64,000 bases of DNA, taken from the NCBI GenBank assembly GCA_022813625.1, contig JAKLMB010000006.1, positions 186,001-250,000 of the forward strand. Direction: 5' to 3'. Under the pieces are notes generated by a model, which made no database searches, was not told the origin of the DNA, and saw only the letters and a program-made list of their open reading frames with translations. The translations under genes and the position numbers were made by a program. Shown here in pieces: positions 1-12,062 of this stretch. Within the stretch, counting starts at the first letter, position 1. The number at the start of each line of letters is the position of its first letter. The stretch is from Aaosphaeria pasadenensis. Its lineage: Eukaryota; Ascomycota; Dothideomycetes; Pleosporales.

Positions 1-498
1 GATAATGAAAGTGACTTCAATGACCAGACCACCGCCATGGGTACAAGGAAAGTCGTTTACGCTTCCACGGGCACACAAACGGATCCAGAACCACCCCGAC
101 GCAACGCCAATACTTCTGTATCGACAGCCTCTTTCTCCGGTTCGCCATCGTTGTGGAACGACGACAGCGCCAGCACTAACCACTCAAATGCACCTCCATA
201 CTACGACGAAGACAACTACTCTGACATGGGCGCACTTCACCCACCGCCGCCACCACCAAACCCAGTATTCATGGGTCGCATGTTCGATTACTTCAGTAGG
301 CCGGGATACCAGCTTGGTGACTCGCTTGTCTCCAGTTATGAATACCATCCCGAGCCTGAATATCAGCAGGAGCCCGTTATCTACTATAACGAAGAAGACG
401 TCATCGAATACCAGCAAAGAGACGAGAATGATTGGACGGCGATGACGATGATAGATGGGAGCGGCCAGCAGGTAAAGGGGGGATATGTCGAGTCTTGA
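1..498 (+). CDS. 3' end of an unknown low-complexity protein gene (5' partial)
   Basis: The frame is open from base 1 to the TGA/stop at 498, so this is the C-terminal 165 or so residues of a gene that begins left of the window. The visible part is rich in Ser, Asn, Pro, Tyr and Glu: a short TGTQTD-type segment, a serine/asparagine stretch, a run of seven prolines near base 245, and an acidic, tyrosine- and glutamine-rich tail. No catalytic motif or membrane segment is seen, and it looks intrinsically disordered. I do not recognise the family. An internal ATG at 37 is probably not the start because the frame continues upstream of it. It converges on the BTB gene that follows. Confidence 0.6.
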   Translation, partial: DNESDFNDQTTAMGTRKVVYASTGTQTDPEPPRRNANTSVSTASFSGSPSLWNDDSASTNHSNAPPYYDEDNYSDMGALHPPPPPPNPVFMGRMFDYFSRPGYQLGDSLVSSYEYHPEPEYQQEPVIYYNEEDVIEYQQRDENDWTAMTMIDGSGQQVKGGYVES

Positions 499-850
499 AA
501 AACAAACTGGGAAGAATACAAGAGACGAAAAGAGGCTGTACTTATCATCAAGGTTTCTTCTCATTTTTTAATGATTTGAAACTGATAGGTTAAAGGGATA
601 AGAGAAGAAGATGATCCTCTTCTTTTAAGATCCCGATACCTTTTCAGTACTATGGGGTTGTACAATTGCGCTCGCCCGCGCACATAAAACCCCGCCAATA
701 CAACCAACAACGCCGCAGACATATATGAACAGCAAAAGTTCACAAGGACAATACCTTTCCACCTATCGCCATATTATACAGGATTCAAAGCAGCAGGGAA
801 ACAAGGAAGTCGATGAAACAATGGACAACCGCCTGGCAGCGCCATCGCGT
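499..850. other. Convergent intergenic spacer
   Basis: Holds the 3' ends of two converging genes. I see no convincing ORF, RNA gene or repeat here. Confidence 0.6.
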
Positions 851-2209
851 TCACCGCCTTCCAAACTGGTCACGTTTGGCGTGCCATCCGGACGTCAACT
901 CGCCCAAAGTCGCAGCATACGTCTCCAAACCTTTTACCTCGAACTGGTCCAAGGATGAAAATGGCAGCGAAGTCGGCGGGCGTTGAATTGGGCCCATGAT
1001 CTCCCTCCGCAACGCCATCCTCCTCGCCTCGGCGTGTGACATTCCGCGATTGGGCGGGCCCCTGTTTCCACCCTCATGCCCGCCCATCATATCCCTCCGC
1101 AACGCCATCCTCTTCGAAAGACTCTCGACGGCACGGAAGAATGGCATGAACTCATCCACTAGATCAGTCCATTCCTCAGCGGTGCCCACTCTTGCATCCG
1201 CGTCTTCGCCATTGTACGGGTGGTCATAGTGGCGTGCCGCCAGTCCGAGCAGATATCTCGTGAGCCCGCTCTCAAAATACCGATGCAATTCCTTGCCCGG
1301 GAGGAGCGAGGAAGAGAAGTCATATCGATGCTGTTCGAGGACGTAGCGCAAAGAGGCAGCGGACATACAATGGGGAATGGGCAGCGAGCGCTGGTCGGCG
1401 TAGATATGGCGCATGCAGATGTCTCGCAAGGCGGTCGTGGGACCTCCAAGGCGGTCGGCGAGGGCCCAAATCTTGATAATGATCGGAACAGCGTAGGGGT
1501 CTTTCGAGTGCATTGCCTGGCTACCCGGGAAGCCGTCATCGTACCGATGACACAATTCAGGGCGGAGGCGGTGATGCTGCCAGAAGTAGAGGACATGCTT
1601 GAAGGCGTCGTCGTCCGTGTGCAGGACATTGATCGAGGTGACGTCCGTGAAGTCGCCGTCATGATCCATCATGGCATCCATCTGCTCCTCCATCATGTTT
1701 CGCAGTGGCGGTGCCCAGAAGTCCACCGTCGCCTTGGAGATTCGATATCTCTTGGGGGGGAACGCGTCCCTGAGCACGAGGATCACGGTGGGGGCAGCGA
1801 GACCGTGATGGTCTAAGTCTAGAGGGTTAGGAGGCGAAATTAAGAGAATGGGATTGGGTATAGGGATGGCAGTGGTGGTGAGGTTTGGCTGGCAAGGCCC
1901 TCTATCTCCGTCTATTTCTTCATTCTTACCTCGAACTTCTTCGATTTCATCCTCGTAATTCATGGCAGGCGGAAATTCAGGTGCTTGAAGCATCGGCGGG
2001 AGAGGTTGACCTCGATAACCCTCCATAATTCGTTGCGTTGTTGGTAGTGGTGGTTGTGGTGGTCGAAGTGATTGTGGGTGTGGGTGTGGTGGTTGTGTTT
2101 TGGGTGAGAGTAGGAGGGTGACGATGGAGGTGATTTTGTTGACGAAGGAAATCATCGTGTTGTTGTTTTTATTTTCTTCCATTTTTTTCCCTCTCGCGTT
2201 CTCTCTCAC
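851..2209 (-). CDS. BTB/POZ-domain protein, fungal type
   Basis: A single open frame of 452 codons. The central part (about residues 130-240) reads like a fungal BTB/POZ fold: a beta hairpin with a VILVLRD-type strand, the RYRISKATVDFWAPPLRNMM segment that fits the 'I-SKA-L...S-P-F--ML' signature, then a helical region with a conserved VLYFWQHHR and ALADRLGG segment typical of the fungal BTB-C-terminal helices. BTB proteins act as dimerising adaptors, often for cullin-3 ubiquitin ligases; the partner here is unknown. The first 61 residues are low-complexity (Asn, Pro, His) and could be leader rather than protein: in-frame ATGs at 2182 (AAAAAA context) and 2026 are good alternative starts. The C-terminal 100 residues carry two near-repeats of an 'RMALRR-MMG' segment. 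Confidence 0.7.
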   Translation of the reverse strand: MRENARGKKMEENKNNNTMISFVNKITSIVTLLLSPKTQPPHPHPQSLRPPQPPLPTTQRIMEGYRGQPLPPMLQAPEFPPAMNYEDEIEEVRGKNEEIDGDRGPCQPNLTTTAIPIPNPILLISPPNPLDLDHHGLAAPTVILVLRDAFPPKRYRISKATVDFWAPPLRNMMEEQMDAMMDHDGDFTDVTSINVLHTDDDAFKHVLYFWQHHRLRPELCHRYDDGFPGSQAMHSKDPYAVPIIIKIWALADRLGGPTTALRDICMRHIYADQRSLPIPHCMSAASLRYVLEQHRYDFSSSLLPGKELHRYFESGLTRYLLGLAARHYDHPYNGEDADARVGTAEEWTDLVDEFMPFFRAVESLSKRMALRRDMMGGHEGGNRGPPNRGMSHAEARRMALRREIMGPIQRPPTSLPFSSLDQFEVKGLETYAATLGELTSGWHAKRDQFGRR

Positions 2210-3672
2210 TCTCCTTCACCTGCCAGCCAGCCAGCAAACAAACAACCCAGCCAGCTGCCTAGAGACGGTCGCGTAGGAGACAGACGTCAACACAGAATGG
2301 AAATACGTGGATTCGAAACTCCTTTTTCTTTCCTTGAAGTGATTGTGATAGCTTGTGTGTATCGTAGTGTGGAATTATAAGTCACTGTTTCAACAGTCTT
2401 GTAGTAACGTACTCAAGTGAAGTGACGAACGAAGTCAGAGATAGAGAGAGAGTCTTGTAGGAATTTTACGTTTTGGCAGCGCACACACAGACGCACACAC
2501 ATGGATTACTTGTACAGTTATATATATACAGTATATAGAATTCACCTCACAGTCCCCACCTGCACCCATTGTTAGCTATTAAGCTAGGTAGCTAGGAGAC
2601 AGATCGACAGCTTCACAATGGACGAAAACGAAATTGGTGCGGGGGAGGGGGAGTCGGAGTGAGTCTCGTTGCACTGTCTGTCTGTCTGTCTATCGTGTGT
2701 GTACAATGCACAGTAACTAACGGGGTGGATGTTGGATGTTGGATGTATGCGCGATTTTGGACATCGTTCACAGCCTCACGCAGTTGAAAAATGGCTCACC
2801 GAGGACCAGTGATCGGCACTGCAAGAGAGAGAGAGAGATAATAGTCTTATCTGGGGTTTCCTGCTTGTGATAGTCACCGACGGTAAGGGCTTGACGGGTT
2901 CGAAAGACTAGATTGAGTTTATAGTTGTACAACGTGTTTCTCGAGTATACAATGTGTTTGTTGTTAGGTACCTAGGTAGGTATATGGATGAGAAGTGGTA
3001 GGGCTCCGCCAATGGCAATGGAGGGTGGTGATGTGAGCTAGCCTGTCTTGGAATGTCATTGTGCAGATTCCAGCCACAGGCAATCAGGGTCTGCTAGGAA
3101 AGTATCAAATTCGGCTTCAAGTGATCGTCATTCTCAAAATCCCCAATAAGAGAGGGGGAGAGATGATTGTCACGCACCAGGGATATTCCGTACGAATTGA
3201 AATGTTAAACGTGCAATAGATTCTACCCTTCCTGTGTGGTATATCTACGATGAATGATTTTGTCTTCCCCATGCAAAGCCAAAAGACCAGCCAAAACCAT
3301 CTGAAAACCCAAAGCAGAGAGCTAGACCCCTCGGGGTACGCTTGCAAACATGTAAACCATAAACACACCAGCCTACAAGGCCACTCGTGGAAGCATACTC
3401 GCCCACTCGATAGCCCATCCGTTGACCGAGAGACGGGCCTTTGCCGCCACAATCCCCAACAGATTTTCATGAACCCAATAATCAGAGCTGAGAGGTAAAG
3501 AAGACTCCGTGATAAACTCCAGAATTCACACAAACGCATCATGCGTTGTAGAGATGCAAGACCGCAATGCAGAACGTACGAACAAAGAGCAAGAAGATTA
3601 CAATGTCTAATGAACCGGCTCTTCTGCAGTTCGGAGAGTCTGAACGTAAGGTCTAGGGGAGAATTCGAACGA
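2210..3672. other. Intergenic spacer with short simple repeats
   Basis: Upstream leader of the BTB gene and downstream region of mpg1. It contains a CTGT tetranucleotide run at about 2674-2690, a GA run at about 2823-2839, and the palindrome TAGGTACCTAGG at 2965-2976. The ORFs at 3117-3728 do not look like protein and overlap the last mpg1 intron. Confidence 0.5.
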
Positions 3673-5059
3673 TTACATGATAATGGAGGGAGCTGAGTGG
3701 TGTCAGATTTAAGATTCTTAAAATGCATAGAATACGGAGGAACTTACTGTCGACGTTCTGCTTGATCGACTTGTGGGGGAGGACGGAACCACCGTTGACG
3801 TAGACCTCGTCACCGACGGAGACATCGTCACCCAAGACGGTGATGTTCTCGAGGCGGGCCCACTTTCCTATGCTGCTGTTCCAGCCAACAATGGAAGACT
3901 TGACCCAAGCGTGGTCCTTGACCTTGCTGTTCTTGAGGATGACGCATCGCTGCAGCCTGACACCGTCGCCAATGACAACGTTGGGGCCAACGACGACGTT
4001 GGGGCCGATGCGGCAGCCCTTTCCGATCTTGGCGGATGGGTCGATGAGAACGTTGCCCTGGTGGACGTAGGGCTCGGAGGCGGGGGTGAGCAACTTGGAG
4101 CCCTGGCGGGTCAAGGAGGAGAGGTACAGGCAGGTACCGGAGATGAAGTCCTTGGGCTGACCGACGTCCATCCAGAAGCCCTCGAGGTCGAAGGAGTGCA
4201 ATTGACCATCCCTGACAAGGGCGGGGAAAGTCTCCTGCTCGATGGAGGTGGGGCGGAGCTCGATGCGGTTGAGGACGCTGGGATTGAGGATGTAGATACC
4301 GGCGTTGATGCGGTTTCCGACGAACTCGACGGGCTTCTCAACGAAGCGGTCGATCCTGGAGGCGTGGTTGGGCTTGTGGACAACGACACCGTACTTGGAA
4401 GGCTCCTCGACCTTGGTGACGACGATGGTTCCCTCCTCACCGTGCGACTTGTGGAACTCGGCGAGCTTCTTGAATGGGTATTCGCAGGTGACATCGGCGT
4501 TGAGGACGAAGAAGGGGCTGTCGTCCTTTCCGAGGATCTTCTCGGCGAGCTTGAGGGGGCCGGCGGTGCCCAGGGGTTCGGTCTCGACGGAGAACTCGAT
4601 CTTGACGTTGTATTGTTGCTCGTACTGTGCGGGGCGGAGTTAGCTTGGAGGATTGGAGGGTGCCTTTGGAGCAAGGTGCTTACAGTCTTCAAGGCTTCGG
4701 CCATGATCTCAGGCCTGTAGTTGACGGCGAGGACAATGTCGGTGACGCCAGCCGAGGCGAGGGCCTCGATCTGGTGCTGGATCATGGGCTTGTTGGCGAA
4801 CTCGACGAGAGGCTTGGGGAGAGTGAGGGTCTTTTTGGAGTGTCAGCGAGGATTGAGCAGAAGTGCGGTGGTATGCAGTGCATAGACTGCGGGTTGCTGA
4901 TTGCGGGGGTGGAAAAGCTCTGATGATTGAATTGAGCATGGGTGGGGGAAGCGTACGAGAGGTCGTAGACGGGTTCCAAACCCTCCGACGAGAATGATGG
5001 CTGTGGCATTGTGAGACGAAGTCAATTGATTTGGGATGGTAAAGATGCGGACCTTTCAT
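3673..5059 (-). CDS. mpg1: Mannose-1-phosphate guanylyltransferase (GDP-mannose pyrophosphorylase)
   Basis: Makes GDP-mannose from GTP and mannose-1-phosphate in the cytosol, the donor for N- and O-glycans, GPI anchors and wall mannan. Five exons on the minus strand: 5053-5059, 4957-5000, 4684-4830, 3748-4624 and 3673-3692. Joined, they give 1095 nt and 364 residues, exactly the usual fungal length. The N terminus carries the nucleotidyltransferase signature [20 protein letters not shown], followed by [10 protein letters not shown] and the [14 protein letters not shown] segment. The C-terminal third is a left-handed beta-helix of hexapeptide repeats ([13 protein letters not shown]), ending in NVDTPSIIM. 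The first exon contributes only ATG AAA G, and the last only 20 nt. All junctions are GT-AG. This is one of the most secure models in the window; family members are essential in yeasts. Confidence 0.97.
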
Positions 5060-8000
5060 ATTTGCGGTTGTGTGGTGGTGATGTAGAGGGGGAAGTTGAG
5101 GTGGTAGGTAGTACGAGGGTAGCTACTCGGTGGGGATAGCTAGTGACAGTGGTGGTGGTGTTTGGTAGAAACAGTAAGAGCGAGAGTCGGGGAGTGAGCA
5201 AGTCGGGAGATTGGCGATAGATAAGACAAACCAAAGTCCGGGGTAATGTGGATTGGCAGGAATTGAAGAAGTGTGAGAGAGTCAAAGAGCAAAGAAAGAA
5301 AAAAGGCAAAAAGATGAAGGAGAGGACAGGTTGTTATATAAGGTGTTCTTTTCCTTCTTAGTTTACAAGAAAGGAGGGAGAGCAGGTGGTTACTGGTTAG
5401 TTAGGGCAAAGCGCAAGGAGAAGGAGGGAAGGAGGGATGGGTGGATGGGTGGATGGGGTGGTGGTCCCTTCCTTCCCGCTCTAGTCCCAATAGCAATAGC
5501 TTAAGCCGATTGTGGTAGTGGCGGTGGACACTTGACACTTCTGACTTGGGGGACCTGCTGGCCGCTGCATCATGGCCGGATGGTGGACAGACACAAAACA
5601 CCACAGTTACAGTAACAGTACAAGAGCAAGGACAAGGATTGGACACACATCATTAGATCACGGAATCACAGGTTACAAGACACTCCCATCTTCACTTCCC
5701 TCGACACTCGAGTAACGTACTATGCAGTTGGGGTATGTACTCGTAATAGGTAGGACACTCGGAGGCGGACACGACGGACATTCAGCGACACTCCATCTCG
5801 TCTCATCCCAATTCTCCTATATTATTCATCTATGGGAATTCAACATTTCAAAACAAATGAAATGCTTCAAATAAAGTTAATAATCATGACTTGGACGTAC
5901 CTTTTTGTCCACACAGAACATGTATGAGGAATGATAGTTACTTTACACATCAAGTGTATTCGTAATGAGTGACGACCTTGTACACCACCACTACCAGATA
6001 CATGTAACAATACTCCGAAGCTACAATTAATGAATAAATATTATTATGATTATTGTTTCCAACCAGTGATATCAAGAATGTATCTAGTCGTAGGAAATGG
6101 ACTCCTCTCTCTATATCCCTACTCGGTACTTCGTACTACTACGAGGCTACTATTACCACTACTAAGAACTAACCTTGGATCGACCTCCCTATCCGATCCC
6201 GTTCCCATACCAAACATGAATGAATTAGTTCAGTTCATTTGGTTGCGTGTAATGCAAGAATAGAATCAAAGCCTACCACCACGCCAAGTGTGTATTGTTC
6301 TTTTATTTCCTTAGATTTCGCCATCATCATAGTAAAGGAGTAGTATAAGGTACTATAGTATAGTATGATCACCCACCGCCTTCCACGCAGTACATACGCT
6401 CACAGGATGTACACCTGACCTGTTCCCCTTTCTTTTTTATCCTTCCTCTCAGGTACTCCGTACAAGAACGCGCAAATCATCATCCACGAATTCATCCATC
6501 CCTCGCCACCCCTAACATTGTCATTACATTACATCCCACCTCCCCCTTGCGACTCTCCTCTCCGGCATCCTAATTTTAAAAACCATCTCGCCTCTGTCCT
6601 GTCTCTACGATCCTGCACTGCTGGCCTGTCCTTCCAGCCCTGGGGTGACATCGTATTGCCATCCGTCCATCCACCCACCTCTACTTCACTCCCTCATTGG
6701 TCAATGTCCCATATCCTCTTAGTATTTCTCCGAACATCACGCGCTGTGTCGTCCATAATATCCCGCATTACATTGCTTGTACACAGTAACTACTTGCTAC
6801 TTGCTACTGTGGTCACGGATCTCGGTTTCACCAAGTCCATGATTCTAAATTTCCTTCCTCTTCTCCCTTCAAGCATTAAACCCCGCGACTCGATTCACCG
6901 CCTCGTCTCGCCTACCATATTAACTACCAATGTACCCTGCCATACTTGTATACACCCTGGCCTCGTCGCCTTTCCCGTCCACGTGGGGATGCAATTCTGC
7001 ATGCTACTCGTATACACCGGACTTGACTCCTCTCCTACCACCACCACCACTACTCCGTATACACTATCGATGATGCTAATAATAATAATGATGCTACTCC
7101 ATACTACATCTCTTTAGTCTTTACAGACAAAATACACACTTGCACTTGCACTTGCACTGAGAATCACAAGCGACCGACCAATTCGGTTCCCCCTTCCCGT
7201 AGCCGCATGCGCGTGCCCGTTCGGTAACGTGGGGGAACGCCGTCACATGATGGCCGCCTACCAAATCCCCATCACAACGCACATACAGTACACAGTACAG
7301 CATTCACTAATGTTCACTATTTATCTCAAGTACAGCCTTATCTCATTTAACTTTTCTATATGACAAGCAATGATGTGGCTGGTCGTGGCTTGCCCGTGGC
7401 TGTCTACTCACCCACAATTCCTTTTAATTTTTTTTCTCTTCCACTTAATAGTTAGCTTTTTCTACCCACTATTTAGATCCAAGATTACCCCTTTTCGGAG
7501 AAGAAGAATATCAAGGAGAACAATAACTTCTTTCCTTTCTACGAGGGTTTATGCCGATACGCCCTTCAAATGCTTAATGAATTAGAACTTTATGCCATCT
7601 CCTGCAGAAACAGACAATGCGATCCGCGATCTCATGTTCACGATACCACAGCTCGTGCTTGGTGTTTCACAGTAGTCCTAGTCCTACCGCATCTGCTAAT
7701 TAGACGAACGACAAGAACAATGCCGGATCCACCCGGCGAATTGATTTAGACGGACGTCGACTCGGTATCCTCGCCTCGTAGTCGTAGTCGTAGTCGTAGT
7801 CGTATGTAACAGTATAGGTACCTACATTTATGGTTTGTTCCAAATAAAGAACGCGCGTCACCTTTCCCTTCTCGCTACGGTGGCGATCTTGCCATCCTTC
7901 CAGAAATCAATAATCAACTACAAGGTACATTTTACGGACCTGCGATACAGATAACACAATCATGCTACGGACTGGACCTGACCTGATCCTCATCCGACGT

Positions 8001-9442
8001 GATTTTTCAGCCTTACCAAATGCCCCAAAGAAGATTATTGGAACCGTAAATCCATCAATCGACTTGTCAGCGTAGGTCTGCAATCCTGATGGAAGCTGGG
8101 AATTGATGATACAGCGTCACCACCATCACCATCGTCCTTGTCTCATGCCACAGTTGCATTCGCGACACGTAGGAATTTACACATTTTGTGACCACTACCA
8201 CCACCACCACTATCATTAACATCCTCTTTCTCCAATATCTCTGACAATCAATGTACCTTCCACCTCTCGGACACAACCATCAACCCCGATAATCCTCACC
8301 CCTCTAACTTCTAGACCCCTACAACAACTCCCTCCAAGAACACCCCATCCCATCGTGCCATCCTCCGCCACCAAACCCAACACCATCGTATATCCAATCC
8401 GTCCACCATGTAACAACAACCACATCATCATCCCCACACCTCTCCCCAGCATCCCAGGTGCGTACCGCGCATCTGTCCTCCCGCCTCCGCCTTCTTCTCC
8501 CGCCTTCTCCCGCCTCACCTCACCTCGCTTCGCCTCAGCCCTATAGCCTTAACTCCCATCCCCGTACGAAAACCCCAATAGTCGTAACACCCCATGACCC
8601 ATAACCCATGACCCAAGCCCCATTAAACATTCTCAATGAGGCAACAAACACAGGCGGGGAGAAAAGGTGTCGAAGGCAGTGGCGCTAAACCGTGTTCTGC
8701 ACCGCTGCTGTTCTTCTTAATAGCCCCTTGTATGCTTAGGTGTGTATTGTCCTCCCCTTACCTCGGATTGTATCGTGGGGATTTTTTTTGGGGGGTTGTA
8801 AGAAGAGCAGTGAGACTTAGTGAATTATGCTGGACTCTCATTTTTTTCCATATGGGGTATTGAACGTGGGTTAGGGTTCGTAATGTTGACTTGTCTAGGT
8901 ATCTACTTGAGTACGTGTGTTTGGGTGAAGGGAGGGGAGGGAGGTTGAGTACGAGGTTTTGATGTGATCAAGAGGGAGATATATATAACGGTCTACCGCT
9001 TGCTTATACTATGATTGATTAATAGGTACATGCGTGTGAGAGGGTGTGTATGTATGTACACAACAACGCTCTCCCTTTCAAAACATCTACTAGTTATCTC
9101 TATCATCTCTATATGTTCCTTATACTTCTATCCTTCTATTTCCAGTTCCGTCCTTTTTCTCAGAGATGAATTCCTTTGAAAGTCGCTTTCTAGATACAAA
9201 CTCTCTCCCCCTCCCATGAGAGAATTTAGTAAGGATACGAAATTAGGTAGCTGCCTTGTCTATCGGTTGCTTTTCGATCGTTGCGCCACGGTGTATGCTC
9301 CGCTATACAGCTCGTGATACTCTCATGTTTAGACGGATGTATATCGTCCCTGCGATATGGAGACGCTTCCGCGATCATTCCCACCAAGCAGACACTTTCC
9401 ACCTCCTTCAACCTCTCGTCTCACCTCCCCCAACCCCATCAC
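5060..9442. other. Gene-poor 4.4 kb spacer
   Basis: Begins with the mpg1 leader/promoter (purine-rich on the plus strand), then has no ORF that reads like protein. The longest, 6518-7117 plus, is low-complexity and lacks any domain. Contains TACTCCGTAC-like motifs at 6454-6463 and 7051-7060, a CTTGCA repeat near 7139-7158, the CGTAGT repeat at 7777-7804 and a TAGGTACCTA palindrome at 7815-7824. A non-coding transcript cannot be excluded by eye. Confidence 0.5.
7776..7804. repeat. Hexanucleotide microsatellite (CGTAGT)n
   Basis: Four perfect CGTAGT units plus a partial fifth, inside a non-coding spacer. Confidence 0.9.
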
Positions 9443-10357
9443 TCACTCCCCCCGAAACTCAAACTCCGCTCTCCAAACCCACCTCCCACGATCGTACCTC
9501 CAGATCTCCAACCCCGTCGCCATCCCCCTGACCTCCCCCCTCCCAAGAACCTCCTTCGTGCCCTCCAACCCCTCCTCCACCCTCTCCTGACCATCAACCT
9601 TATTCATGACCGTCCAGTGCGGGACCCAACCCCCCCTATCCTGCTCGCTGAGCCAGCCCTCCCACTCGCGCTTCAACGCCCCGCGCAACGTCCTAGCCTG
9701 GCCTATCCCGTCGCCGAGTCTCACGCCCACGCCGCGGCGCATGCGGAACACCGCGCCGGCGGAGACGGGGAAGGCGGGCGTGGAGTCGCCCACGGCGCGA
9801 AGCGTGGATTCTATTGAGTCGATGTGGGAGTCCGGGAGGGCATGGAAGATGGTCACGTGCGCTGGTGTGCGGTTGAGGTGGGCTGGGAAGTAGGTGGTGC
9901 GGAGGGAGGACATGGGGTCGGAGATGCTGGGGGTTAGGCAGAGGGTGAGGACGTAGACGTGGGGTTCTGGGTTGGCGGTGTTGGGACGGTGGAAGGAATT
10001 GGTCGTTGAGGGTTTGTTCATTTGGTCGGGGTGTTGTCGTGGTTGTGGGTTTTGGTGGTGGTGGTGGTGGTGTTGGTTACGATGATGATGGTGAGTTCGC
10101 GTTTTTGATGCGTGATTTGGTCCATCGCCACGTTGTCTGCTTGGGTAACTCGGTGCATGGTTACTCTTATAGTATCTTATTTTCTCCTTCCTCGTCGAAA
10201 CGTGATGCTCATTATCGTTCCCCGTTTGTGGTCCACTGCTCCCACTCGTCTCACCAACAGCAGCAGAGGCATACGACATCCTCCCCCCCCTTGCCCCGTT
10301 CTTGACAACAGACGACGACCCCATATCGAAACACCACTTCCGGGCTCCTCTTATCAT
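9443..10357 (-). CDS. 2H phosphoesterase / 2'-5' RNA ligase-like protein
   Basis: 304 codons in one frame. The C-terminal 190 residues contain the two H-x-T motifs that define the 2H phosphoesterase superfamily: HVT at residue 167 (AHVTIFHALP) and HWT at residue 247 (PHWTVMNKV), spaced as in the 2_5_RNA_ligase2 group. Relatives hydrolyse or ligate 2',5'- and cyclic phosphodiester bonds in RNA or nucleotides; the substrate of this fungal branch is not known to me. Residues 1-112 are low-complexity (Ser, Gly, then a His/Arg/Gln-rich stretch) with no domain. The start is uncertain: ATGs at 10357, 10324 and 10021 are all in frame, and the last would give a compact 192-residue enzyme. No intron is needed. 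Confidence 0.75.
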   Translation of the reverse strand: MIRGARKWCFDMGSSSVVKNGARGGRMSYASAAVGETSGSSGPQTGNDNEHHVSTRKEKIRYYKSNHAPSYPSRQRGDGPNHASKTRTHHHHRNQHHHHHHQNPQPRQHPDQMNKPSTTNSFHRPNTANPEPHVYVLTLCLTPSISDPMSSLRTTYFPAHLNRTPAHVTIFHALPDSHIDSIESTLRAVGDSTPAFPVSAGAVFRMRRGVGVRLGDGIGQARTLRGALKREWEGWLSEQDRGGWVPHWTVMNKVDGQERVEEGLEGTKEVLGRGEVRGMATGLEIWRYDRGRWVWRAEFEFRGE

Positions 10358-12062
10358 CTATCTCTTTCTCGTAATATGAATAATATAATCAAGGCTTCAA
10401 GGTACTCGTCCAATGTGAGTGGAAGACCGCAATGCAGTTTTTCTTCGCACGCTCTCCTCGAATGCGTTCTGTTTTGTCTTGTCTATTCTCGTGTTTAGCA
10501 GATAGTGAAAAATGAGAGATGACAGGTGGTGTTGAAAGGCAAGGTCAAGTATATTTCTTCGTTCGACCAAATATCAACGACGTCACTGAAGCTTCCCTCG
10601 GTGGGAAAGAGACTAGCGTCGATCGTAAAGTGCCCTTACACACCTCGTTCGACGCTAGCACTTTTCGCGACATATTCGAGGAAAGGATGTCAATGTTTGC
10701 ACTGAGATATATGTTCAGGGTAATGGCCCTGTATTGGCCTCGAATGTAAGTGCAGAGGCATTTCCAAAGAAAGATCGACCGGACAATGTGTCTCATTGTA
10801 TCCCTTTGGTTGATATTATTTGGCAAAAGTCATTCGGATACTCTGAGTGTAGTGAAGGCAGGTGAGCTTGTTATCGACTATAAGACTCTTGGTGCAACGA
10901 AGCCGTTCTGGAGAATCAAGCGAAGACAGACTGGGAGAAGGCTGCACGGCCATGATTTGTCATTCCGATAAAAGAGACGCACATGTCAATTGAAAGCTGT
11001 CCATTTGTTTGAGTTGCTGAGACGAAGGTATCATGCGGAGGTAGTATGTTGTCGTTTGATGGAGCGGGTGTATCGTTCCTAGAATACCCAGTCGATTTGG
11101 ACATCATGTATAACTGAACTAGTGAACTTCCGCAGATAATTACCAAGGATATACGATTCTGCTCCGTTATCCTCCGCAATCAACTGGCGATCATGGAGTC
11201 CATATATCTGGATGTGGTGTGGCACAGCTCGTGCTGCGGCCATTGCCCATCGCCGCACTTTTGCAGGCGGTACAAGCCTCGTGCAATGCAGGAGGGTGTT
11301 CCCGCTGCCGCCCACGGCATTCATTGGTTGGACCTGCATACGTTAACAACCACTCACGGTGTCACACGTCGGTCATCAGTGACGGCTTCTCAAGCCATTG
11401 TCAAGAGGATTTCATAGCTACAAATTCCAGCATTTGATTCAAAGAGGATTCGTTAAACCGAAAATTCCAGGCCGTATGATCTCAGGAAAACGAAGTAGGT
11501 TTCAAAAACGCAGTATAATGGAATCCAGTCTGTTGGATAGGGGAGCCGTGAAATATGCGCAAAAAATTCGAGACGCATCATAATCATTATCTTCAATTCG
11601 TTCATCAATAGGAGAAGAAGAAAGAAGTTGGCAGGTCATGAGCCGTAAAAGCTTGCAGTCTGAGCAGGAAAAAGGACAGTTGTTCCACCCGATAATAAAG
11701 TCGCTAAACGCTTCAATGCCATCGCTATGCTTGTCACCCTGTGATGAAGAAGGCCTGAATGAGGGGTGTGGACGTTCATGTGCGTGCCACCGTCATTTGG
11801 AGGTAAATGAGAATAGAGCCGCGCCAAAGAAAGAAGGAGATGAAATAGAGAGCTCGGAAGTCGTTAAATGCGGGCTTTCGTAATATCGTTAAAAACTAAT
11901 CATAATGCAAATCGTAACAAATCGTGGTATCGCTGAGCCTGAGCCCGTCAAGTCTTTTGGTTCGTAAAGGTGTTCGTGTCGTTTCCGCCTTTTTGTTTTC
12001 CTGCAGTCCATTGAAGGAATCGTGCATAACGTTGTATGCTTTGGAAATCAGAATACCGCCAT
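10358..12062. other. Intergenic spacer, nothing convincing
   Basis: Several frames of 60-125 codons lie on both strands, overlapping each other and without protein-like composition. I see no domain, RNA gene or repeat that I can support. Confidence 0.45.

Noticed and set aside
3773..4720. 315-codon plus-strand ORF opposite mpg1
   Set aside because: Exact antisense of a well-defined exon; Asp/Gly/Val-rich reading is a codon-bias artefact.
6518..7117. 199-codon plus-strand ORF in the 5-9 kb spacer
   Set aside because: Low-complexity, no domain, no splice partner; similar random ORFs overlap it.
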